The notes under the pieces are model-generated. The model saw only the letters and a list, made by a program, of their open reading frames with translations, was not told the origin of the DNA and did not search any database. A DNA stretch of 64,000 nt, from NCBI GenBank assembly GCA_964036665.1, contig OZ038532.1, forward strand, positions 5,828,001-5,892,000, written 5' to 3'. Positions within the stretch are counted from its first letter, which is position 1, and each line of letters opens with the position of its first letter. The position numbers and the translations under genes are program-made. The stretch is from Gordius sp. MW1. Lineage: Eukaryota; Nematomorpha; Gordioida; Gordea; Gordiidae. Below are positions 48,401-60,400 of this stretch, piece after piece.

Positions 48401-51400
48401 CTATTATGAATTTATATCCACTTTTACCGTGTCCTGGCTGCTGACCAATGGAAAAAAATGACCATTGGCCAAAATGTGATTCGAAAATTTTTTTTTCGTT
48501 TTTTTTACTCTTAAGAATTTATATCCACTTTTACCGTGTGCTGGCTGCTGACCAATGGAAAAAATGACCATTGGCCAAAGTGAGCATCAAAATTTTTTTT
48601 TCCCTTTTTTGGCTATCATTGACTTATAGAGTATCTGTCGGTACTGACCAATAGAGAAAAAATGACCATTGGCCAAATTTTTGATTTTTTTAATTGAAAA
48701 TTGTTCAAATTCAACAAAAAATTTCTCCCAACAATTCTGCAAATTCTTAACATTGTGATGTTTTATAATATAATGTTTGTTAGACCCATAATCACTAAAG
48801 GCCATAAAAACTAATGTAATACGCAACTAGATGCAAACACTAAATCTAACCCTAACCCTTGCCTATATTACATTTTGCCTATAAATGGAAAATTTGTATA
48901 AATAATTAATTAATCTTTAGGCATTTAATACCCCCCTATAGGCATTCTCGCCCCTTCCCACCTTTCTCGCCCATAAATTGCATAGCAAATATGATACATT
49001 TATACGAAGTACAGATGAGTCGTCCCCCCTTCCCCTCCTCCCTTCCCTTCTCCCCCTTTCCACGAGGGCCGAAGGCCCGATTTTTTTTTATATATGTTGG
49101 TCCTACCTAAGCCCAATTGCTTATATGTAATTTTTAGGCAAATTGGCCATATAATCCACTATATTTGTATGCTATTAAATCAATTTTAAAACAGGTATTT
49201 TGTATGACTAATGAAAATCAAAATTTTTCTTGCTACAATCTCATCAACTAAGTTTTCTTTAACCTAAGTATTATTTAACTTAAAATAAATTAGAATTTTG
49301 ACGCTTTTTAAATTATCAAAATATTGTTTGTTATTGCTATAATAGCTAAAATTAATGGATATGATTTAAATAAAAGTTAAATCGATTAAATAACGGATTA
49401 TGATAGGGGGGAGGGGCTGAAGATTAAATGGTAAATTAGGCAGACTGTACAAAACAAATTTTTTAGAGTCGGATTTATTTAAAACGTATATTTGAAAAAA
49501 TAGTTGGCCTGGGTTTACTCCGAGCCGGGCTTGGACACCGGGCTGTGCTTTAACAGGTCAGATCCTAGCCCGAGGTCTGATTTTCATGCACAAACCCGGC
49601 CCGAAACTCTCATTAGACCACCTGTTCAGGGCCCTACCCCGCCCGACTTAAAAGCATTCAATAATTTTTTAATTACATGGCTGGGGCATTTTTTTCGTTC
49701 GATTTATTAATAATAATTCTTTTTGAATTTTGTTTCATCGATTTTCCCTAATATAGTTGTTATTTTTATAAAATACCTAATTTGTGAAGATGAGATAAAT
49801 TTATAGAAAAGTTAAGAATTACAATTAATAAATATTGGGAAAACATTCCGCTATGGCAATGAATTATAAATTACTTAATTTTAATTTCTTTTACTTTACA
49901 TAAATAGTTCACGTGGAAAAGATTATATTATTGATCCCAACATGTTTGCCATATACAATTTATTGCCTCATTTGAGGGGAAATTTTGAGCAACCAAAAGT
50001 TGTCACGTCTAATAGCCGGAAACTATTACAGAGTATTAATGCATATTTTCACTACATCTAATTTCATAAACAATATTACATTTAAAAAACCTTTTTTTTT
50101 AAAAATTTATTCAGAGAATCGATTGAAAACAATGATTGATTTTAAATTTCTTTTTTTTCGACGGAACTCAGGTGATTTTGTGATAGGTGTCCCTTCGGCC
50201 AAACGAGATGGCGTAAACTACCTAACCCAAACATTGCGTTCTCTGATAATGGCTTTGAATGCAGAACATAGAAAAAGGGTTTTAATCGTGGTTTACCTAT
50301 CTGGGGTATAATCATTTTTTAAATTGCTCGAGCTTAAAATAATATATTAAATTTGGTTATTTTGAAAAATCAACTTTTTAAAGTTTTTAGGCTAACGTCT
50401 TAATTTTAGGGCGCATTTTGCTGCTGTATAGTTTTGTTACTTAGATTAGAGCGTCATATATACCCCACTTACAGAAATGTTGTTATTCTCTTTAGAAATA
50501 GCTTTATTTAAGTTTGATTTACAGTTATTTTTCGTTGGTTTAAGTGGTATTAATTTTTAAAGATTTAGTATATTGAGGTTTTGATGAATTTTGAGGAATA
50601 TTTAATTAATAGAGCTAAAAGAGGGAAATACTGTTTTTTTTTCAAATTTGACTTTGTTCTGTATGAGAATATCTTTTTAGCAAATTCCTCAAACTAAATT
50701 ATGTTTTTCAAAATAACTAGCTTGACCAGGTATACGTTGAAGAACAAACTTTGTCATTGAACATAAGGTAAAGTTTTTATTTATAAAATATTTTTTTTAC
50801 TGTATCAAATATCATGGATTTATAAACTCCTTTTTTATAATATAGCTGGTATTGATACTTATATAACTTCTGCTGCATATTTAAAGATCTGAATGCTTTG
50901 AGTTTTTATGTTTCTTTGCCCAATGCATCTCGAAGTTATTGAATCTTATTTTAACTATACCAAGATGATTATTTTATTGCTTGAAACTTGTTGTATTTTA
51001 ACTTTTTATACATATGTGTAAAAAAATATAAAATTTTGTATAGTTTTAAAAGGGAAATACGTTCTGGATTATTGGAAATAGTTTCTCCTCCACAGTCATT
51101 TTACCCAAATTTCGAAACTTTCACACCAACTTTAGGTGATTCCAAGGAACGCATGAGGTTTTATCAATTTGATTTTCTATTCTCCATAATTCTAAAAATA
51201 AAAAAATGTTTATTTTTGAGAATTAATATCGTTTGGTTTCTTTTAATTATCGTTTGGGCATTTTTAGCTGGAGGACCAAGCAAGTTTTAGATATAATTTT
51301 CCTGCTCGTGTATGCATACGGTCGTAGCAAATTTTATTTGCAAGTAAATAAATTTTATCATCAATATTTTAGTAGAACATTATATTATTTAGTAACCCAA

Positions 51401-54400
51401 AATATAAAAGAAAAATATCAACAAGTATTCCTAATATAATTTCAAAAAGGCATTTTTTAACTTTTGCCTTATAATTATATTTTATTATTTATTATTGAGA
51501 ATGGAATTTATAAGTGCACGTTGTTTGAGAGTTAATTACGAAAGCTAGTACAGTTCTCTATCAAAATTGATGATTTTTGGATTGTTTCTTCGCAAAAATT
51601 TGATGGTCATTAACAGTGGCGTAGCTAGCCTTTTTGCCTTGGGGGGGGGCTGAGCTGGTCAAACCATGGGGGGGGACAAAAAAAAATTAACTACAAATAC
51701 CCTTAAAAATAAAAAAAAAATTATGCCCCCCCCCCTCATCCAAACCTGGATACGACCATGGGTCAAACGCAAATGAAAAAATTTTCCCTCATAAACGTTG
51801 GGCAAACTTAAAATTCCGCTACTACTTTGTGTATTTTTTCTAATAACATCACACTGGTATGTCTTAGACCGCATGTTTCTAGGGCATAAAATAAATAAAA
51901 TTTATTCATAAATAAAACAGTAATGTAGTTGAAACAATATAGAAAATTTCACTTGGTATAATAAGTTTTTGTGTAAATTTACGGAGATATTGACAAGAAA
52001 TTGTTGCCATTTTAAAAAATAATACAAATAGTAAAAAAACTATACAACAAAGTTTTTATAATAATATTTTATTGCCACAACCCCAAAAAATCTTGGCCAT
52101 ATATATAACAAATTTTAATTTTACATATGCAATATTGCAGCATTTATATCAGGAAAACAATGAGAACATTTAAAAGCCTTTTTTAAGGCTAGATCCTTAA
52201 AAGGCGTAATTATAACATAAAATAAAAATTAATCATGAAATTAAAATTCGTTCGAGAATGAGTATTTAATTTAGAAGTTATTGCCCCTGATGATAATATA
52301 GATATATTTGCACAACCCCCCCCCCCCCCCCCCTTACATGACCTATTTAAAATGAACAATAAATTTAAAGGCTAAATGAACCTTAAAAATATTCTGTCAG
52401 AATTAAATGAGTAAAATTTTACTTAATAAATTTTATCTGAAATTAGAGATGTGAGATGCACAGAACAACTTAGCGTTGGTGTACATTTTGTTGAATCCAT
52501 GGCACACCAAAAGATTTTTTTGGGATTTTTTACCCTTGAAAGTTTTGATGCGCTTACAATTGTCTCAAGAATTTGTTATTAATATTAATTTATCAAACTT
52601 TTGATGGGATATCACTAATAAAGGGGGAAAAAGGGGCACAAACTATTTTTTGGAAATTCATTGGTTATATGTGCATGTGGTACATAAAAAAATGCAAGAT
52701 ATGTTAAACAATAAGCATGTGAGATGGACCATTAAATTTAATCCAGGATGGAATTTTCGTAAATTTAATAATATTTTAATATATTTTGAAAGTATTTAAA
52801 ACAAGTTTAAAAGCCCAGGTGATTTTTCATTAAATATTAAAATTAGTTTCTTAATAGTAGTTCATTACGCCTTTTATTCGATGTTGCAAACGAATCATTT
52901 ATAAAGTCATGTTCTAAGCTCAATAAAGCTAAGGAAGATAACCTATCTTGTCTTATTATGGAACGAAGATAGTTTTAATCCATTTTAGCAATGAGAACGA
53001 TCCTTCGCATGAACATGAAGTTATTGGGATAGTTAAAATTATTTTAGTCAAAATAATAAAATTAGAAACACTATTGAGAGCAAAATTTTAATAGGTGAAA
53101 AAATATCATTGCAATTTATTAGGAATTATAATATATTATATAATTTTGCCATTATTATTTTGGTATCTGGCAGTTTTAATTCGTAATGGTTAATTACTTC
53201 TGATAAAAGAGATTTAAAAAAGGTGAAGGGTTTAAACCTTCCATGGGCGTAGCCAGGGGGGGGGGCCGCCCCCTCTAAATTCATGAATTTGATGAAATTT
53301 ATTAAAATTATGGCTGAAATTTGAAAAAATAATCATTTTGTTCCTCCTTAAATCATTATTGCCCCTCTCTAATTCAAATGCTGGCTACGCCCATGAAACC
53401 TTAAGGACATATATAAATTACTAGAGTTGTTAAATTGCTAACATGCTTCAAACTTCAGACGCGAGCACGCACACTGAGTTGCTTAATATGCACGTTAGTA
53501 CAATATGTGCTCGATGTTCGGTGCACTAGGCAGAACAGAAGCATATAAAAATGCTCGAGGGCCGAGCAGAAACTCGAGCAGATGGTAGCTGGAGTTAAAG
53601 CAAATTAGCAATTTAACAACTCTATAAATTACAATTAATTTCCGAAAATCTTCTGTTTAATTCTGCTATGATCGGATAATATAAATCAATTTTGAATTCA
53701 ATTAATGAATTGGTAGATTCAAAAGAGTGAAAAGTGAAGTGTCATACTTTTTTGGTTTTTTAATACGTTTAGAAGATACTAAATCAAAAATTGAAGCTAA
53801 ATCTTTCGTTATTATAAAGAATTTGATAGTGATCCTCATTTCTAATATCATTTAAAGTTAATATTAGGCTATAAACCGTTAAATTGCATTTTTTAAACAA
53901 ATATTTGGGCTTTATATTATAATTAAAAGTTATATTCAAAAACAAATAATTATAATCTTCATATTTTTTCCTAATTAAGATAAAATAAAAAAATGGCGTA
54001 CAGGGCCCAGGGGCCCAAGATTTTTCCCTTGGGGGGGCCCATGGGGCCCGGTTTTTGCTCTTGGGGGGGGGGGGGCCGGGCCCCTTGGGCCCCCCCCCTA
54101 GCTACGCCACTGGTCATTAACCTATGCTTTATTTAAAATTTTGACTTATAAATATTAATAAAAATTTACGAATGTATTAATTTGAGGCTCGGCTTGTTAA
54201 TGTCCCCCTCCCCCAGTCCGTCTATACCAACAATAAATGCTTAAACATTAAAATGTTGGGGATAATTTAATTGTACTTGTACCTTTGTGTTAATTTATTA
54301 ATTTCGAAACATAAAAGTCTATAAATTTGATTGTTTATTTACCAAACGAACTAATATTCACGTATTATAAACTTGAAATAGTTACCGTATGATTTAAATT

Positions 54401-57400
54401 TAGTTTAATCTCTTTGGTAAATTTTTCTCGTTGTTTATTGAGGTAAGTGGATAATAAATTGAGAATAAAGGAATAAAATTTGATAGTAAAAATAAGGTTT
54501 GAAAAATATAAAATTAAAGATAATTTCTTTATTCGTAATTTAAAAGTCGGAAAAACAAAAATAAAAATGTAATTTTAAACACTCGGTTTTGGTTCATATT
54601 TAAATATAATTATAGCAAAAACATAAAATCGATCTTTACATGTAGTTATAATGGTTAAACAATTCGACTTTCATATATTCACAATTCACATATATGCAGA
54701 GACTAGATAGGCTACTCATCACCTTTAAATAAGTTTCCGCCATTTTGAAATGTGTACAAACATAATTTTGATTAATTAAGTGTTTTTTAAAACGTACCAA
54801 AAAATATTAAACTAGTTAAACATTGAAAACAGCATTTTAAAAATATATCATTTACAAAGAAAATACTGGGATGATGTGATATTAATTTTATGCCATCTGC
54901 ATTTTATTAAATTATCATAACATTCTTTTTTATTAATTAATGAGAAAGGTGTCTTTTTTGTTTGTTTTAACAATGGGGTACAATGCAGAAAAACATGGGT
55001 GATAGTTAACACTTCGTAGGTCGGGTGGGGTAATAATGACCCCAAGCCCTTTAAAAATGCTGTACAAAATAAATTAGTGAATATTACAATTTCATTTTTT
55101 CAGTAGCTTAACAAAATATACCCCAGAATATCTCTGCAAAATTTGGCTAGTTTTTATCCAATAGTTTTTAAGATAGAGAGTGTTTTAGATGCCCAGGGTA
55201 TTCCACGACCCCACCTTTCAAGAAAGAAAAAAAAATTTTCAATATTTTTTTTGGGAAATATATTATTAAAACCCATTATTGTAAACCTTTTTGTGAATGC
55301 ATAAATTTATTTTTATTTAAAATATTCAAATTTTAAACTCTGATTTTAACATATAATTTTCCTCGTGGTATTTCAAGTGTTTATTTGTGTGATTTTTACT
55401 GCATTTTTTGATTTTTTAATAAGTCTAATATTAAAAAGTGCAGTTTTTTTATAGTTCTTCGTCTGAAGATGGGATATGAACATAACAGTTATAAGTTCTT
55501 GATGATTCTATGATCACATATACTAGAGTAGTCATGAATCTGTGAGTGAGTTAACAGGAGATTAAGATGAAGAAGAGTTAATTGATATGCCTAACAAAAT
55601 TAGTTACTTTTATAGGAAATAACTTAGAAGCTTTTATTATATGATATATTTCAAAGGAATACTAAGTGCCACAATAATTGTCCTAATAAAAATGTTAGAA
55701 CAAAATAGAATTGTGTATTTCATTTACCTGGAGTAAAGCCATATGGATGGGCAACCAAAACTCCTCTTGATTGTTTTAAATTACTTTTTACAGATGAAAT
55801 AATTAAGAGTAGAGTGAAATTTAGAAAATTTATGACTATATAAATATATGTAGAAAATGTATATGTAACTATTTTTAAAGCCTCATAAAATTTCTTATAT
55901 AACATTTTTCATTTAAATATTTTTCATTAATTTTGATCTTTTATTATGAATCTATATGAAAATTTTAATAAAATAACATTTAAATTTATATAAGTATGAG
56001 TTGAGACCAATAGTAACTTTTTTGCCTTAAAAAATTTAAAGCCAAAAATTGCCTAAGTTTGAACATCTCTTTTTTGTTTTTATTTTTGGGTTATTTTTTA
56101 CTAAATTTTCCACATTTTAAGTTTCAACCTTCTTTTATATAATCTTATTGATTAAACCATAAAATAAAAAATATTTTTTTGGTATGAGTAAGAATAGTCA
56201 GTAGGGGAAAAATTTTGGGGGTTGCTCTAATTATAGGTAAAAAATTTAAACCACTTGATCAATTAGCCAAATTAATATATTAATGAATGTAGAAGAGGAC
56301 AAGTTTATATTATAAAACATCAAAGTTATAGCTATTTAAAGTTCGGGGTAATTATAACCCCAAATACCATCCGTGTTAGCATTTTTGACCCAACCTACGA
56401 AGTGTTAAATTCAAAATGGTGGATTTAATGTTACACATTTTACCGTATTAAACATATGACATGAGTAGTCTATGTATAGTATATGCATTGGCGTAGGAGG
56501 GGGGTGGTTTTTGGGTTAGAACCCCTCCCATGATTTTCAATTTATATAATTTTTACACTGTATATTTAATACAAATAATTATTCGTTGGAATTTTACTTT
56601 TAATATTTTTACGCCATTATTACTTTAAACTTTTAGGAAAAAAAACAACATTTTTATCCAAAAAAATAGTTACAAAAATTGAGGAAATTTTAGTTACGCC
56701 TATGAGTCTATGCATATATGATCGTAAGTTAGGAAACTTTTACACGACGTTCGTTATTATATTGCTAAGCCTAAATTTATGGAATCGAACCCGTTTAAGA
56801 AATTAGAACCATTTTTCGCACTTATTCATTACACCGATTAAATGAAAATTTTACATACCCAATCATAGTTGGAAGACGACGTTATCTCTAAGAATAATTT
56901 TTTAACCGTCGTCAACCAAGTGATCTCGCAACAGGATCGAGAATGGGGTATGATGGATTTTTGTCGTCTGGGATTTATCGGTAAGCAATGCTTAATCTTA
57001 ATTCCCCCTTTTATAAAACCATAGATTAATATAATAGACTAGGGAGCCCCATTAGCCGACACTAATTAAGTAAGGGTCCATGGGCGTAGCCAGGGGGGGG
57101 GCCCCTAAATCTCAAAAATTTGTTGGAATTTATTAAAATTAAGGCTAACATTTCGGGAAATGTTCATTTAGCCCCTCCCTAAATCACTATTGCCCCCCCC
57201 TTCAATTATAATGCTGGCTACGCACATGACAATGCCCTTCATCTATTTGAAATTTAAAATTTAGTTTTACAATTTTTATTGAGCTCAAATCACATAACAA
57301 AAGCTCTTAACAAAGCGAAAATCTGTTAGGTGAAAATATTGAGACTATGTTGTAGTAATAGTTAACATTGCTTAGAACGTCTGCATATTTAAGAAGATAA

Positions 57401-60400
57401 TAGGTTATCTCTAAGTAACATTAATACCACCTATATTATGTTTAAGCTATAAATGTAATATACACTTAAAAGTGGGCCCTAATTTTCTCGATATTTAAGG
57501 TAAAAATAAGCTGTTTTTCAGTTCGTTGTATTATTAGTCTATGGTTTTAACCATTTATCGTGATTTTAATAGCCGTTTTAATCTTAAATTTTTCACAATT
57601 TTCAACCTATTGCAAAAGGGAAATTGTTTCACAATGCGGATTTGCTCGAGCTAGCCGTTTTCTTCACTCTTTTTTACCGAGACAAGCCGGTGGATTGGCT
57701 ACTTCAGGATTATTTCCAAACCAAATACTGTGATCCCGACCATAAAGTATCATATATTTTGCGATTTTTGAATGATAACCATGTTAATTAAGGTATCATG
57801 TATTTTAAAATTTGTATTTTTTCGATAAATATAAATAACATTGTTGAATATTAAAGATTTGATAAATGTTTATGTTCTCACGTAATTCCAAGCCGGAAAA
57901 TGCCGCATTTTATTTTAACCTCTAGTCGTCATTAAATGAAGGTTCAATTGAATTTAGGCTTATCACTATCGTTTTCAAAAAGTCATCAAACAAATGTGTA
58001 CTATAGATTGTATTTTTGTTTTTTTAATGGTGTAGCACAAATGTCACAACGCCTTAGAGAGGCACATTATATTCTACGAACCGCCACTCTTTCAACACGT
58101 CGGTACAAAATCATCTCTAACCGGCAAAATACAAAAATTGCAAGTAAATTTAACCCCAAAACTGAAATCCTTTTGTCTTTATACAGTCAAAATCAAGCCT
58201 TAAATTGTAAAAAATATCATTTAAGCGATTTTTACCACTTATACAATTGAATTAATTTCTAGAATAATAGGTATTATCACTTAAACACCAAAATATGCCA
58301 ATGAAAATTATAAATTTTACTTAAACTATACCACTTATTCGATAAATTTGCATTAATGCAATTTTAAAGCAAATTATGCATAAAGAAAAGAATAGTGTAT
58401 GTGCCTAAGACGGCTCGGTTATTGATCAGTGATCACTAAAAACATTATCATTTACCCAATTATCACCTATACTATAACGATATCAATTTTTCTCTTGTCA
58501 GGTTAAAAATTTCGAGAAAATTTTGTTTCTGGAAAAACATCAAAATCCCGCTGCAATTCTATCAACAACCCTTACGACCTATGAGAAATACGACTTGCAG
58601 GGTGCTTACCAACGTAAATCCATCTTTTGGGGGACCGAACCCGAAATTGGGGATACCATAATTTTCCAATTTCAACCGCCCATCCACATTGCCTAGTAAA
58701 AAACGTGGCATTTTTGAAGTTTTTTCAAATTACATTATAACTTAGCATGCTAGCCAGAAATCCAAAAATTTGTTGAAATTTATAGAAATAAATTAAAATT
58801 ATTATTTTGCCTTTTCTTAAATCATTATTGCCCCTCTCTAATTCCTATGCTGGCTACGCCCATGTAACTTAGCCCTGTCTAGGAGGTAAAAATCAGATTG
58901 AAAGGACGTGCTCATTGTTTTTAAGCAAAATTCTACTTACTTGTATAATTATTGAAAGTAGGTATGATTAACAGTTTTGTAAAAAAATGTTTACCCTTTT
59001 GAAGAAAACTTGCTAAAGGAGAGATATGGTTAGTGATGCGGAAACTTCGAGAAAATTTAAGGTCTAGTCACGTGACCTCGAGATCTGGTTGAGGTGAGAC
59101 CGAGATTTTTCTAGTTGAGACAAGATTGAGATTCTCATAATCTAGTGTTGTAAAAACGGCTGGGTTTTGTTTGGTTGACCTTTACATTGGTCTGTTTTTC
59201 GAATTTGGACTAAACCTAGGGGTCGACTAAGAAAAGGAGACCAATAAACTTTTGGTTTGTTTATGTTTAATCGATTAAAGCCAAAGGTCGACCGAACAAA
59301 ACCCAGCCGTTTTTACGACACTATCATAATCGCACCCGCGACGAGATGAGATTTTGAGACGAGTCGAGATCGAAACCTTAGATATTAATAATTATAATTT
59401 GATTTTGTCGCTCTCTACTATTCTCTATATACAATCTTCAAAAAGTATAATATTTTGTTCTTATTGTTTTAGCAGGGTTTTAGTCGTGTTTAACTTAGAT
59501 GGTAAAGGGTGTTCTGAGCTCCTCATACTTACATAGCTCAAACTTTGTGATATTTGTAGATTAAGTTTTTGAATTGTGTACCAAAATAATATTTCACTTT
59601 TAGTTTCTAAAAGTCGTATATAATTTTATAATACGAGTTGGTTGATTTTAAGTCAAGAATCCCCCCAAATATTCTCATAAAGGGTTTGAGGTCTGTAATG
59701 AAGTGGCAAGGGTAGAACACATAACAGATTTTAAATCTAAGAGCTTTTCTTAATATCGGATTTTGCTGCGCAGAAATCGTCGTATCAGGTTATATCATAG
59801 CCGTGCCTTCGTCGAATTCACAGCCGATCACGCATAAGGGCTTGTCTATATCGGGATTTGCTGCGCAGCAAAAATCGTTGTACGGATTATAACATAGCCG
59901 TGTCTTAACTTCGAATTCACAGCAGATTTACATTTCAGACGGCTAACATAACAGCGATTAATCTCAAGAGTTGAAATAAGCAAAAAAACGTTTTTAACTA
60001 TCAAAAAACAAAATATTAATTATAACCGAATATGACACAGAGATTGAATCGGATATTTGATAAAGATAAATTCGTGCCATTTGAATCTGAATCCGATATT
60101 AAGACAAGCCCTAAGAGACCATTTTATTAAATATAATGGACTTCTATAGATCGAGTAATTTGTCAAACGAAAAATTCATATATTCAAATAAGGTAATTTG
60201 AATACGTTGAGTGTTACATATAACGAAGATTCAAATAACTGTAACTACAAGGTCTCTTCTGCCTATACTTGCCTTTAACGCATTTTTAAATTAATTGCTA
60301 TGCAACTTATGAGCTCGCTTTTCGTTGTCGTATCGTGATTAATTGTCGCGTCGTGTCCAACTTGTAATTTTTGCATAATTGCCATGGAAATTCCTAAGGG

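Larger units (their letters stand above)
51614..54112 (-). mobile_element. hAT transposon, copy 2, with two nested MITEs, in MGAT4 intron 7
   Basis: The ends CAGTGGCGTAGCTAGC and GCTAGCTACGCCACTG-type repeats match copy 1 (10642). The flanks are perfect GTCATTAA duplications (51606-51613, 54113-54120). Collinear with copy 1 but carrying MITEs at 53242-53395 and 53422-53624, whose empty sites are present in copy 1. The transposase relic is more decayed, with no useful frame. Confidence 0.93.

Noticed and set aside
58690..58696. TAG after exon 11 as the stop codon of the glycosyltransferase
   Set aside because: A GT donor overlapping it (58696) keeps phase with exon 12, which clearly continues the family's C-terminal domain.
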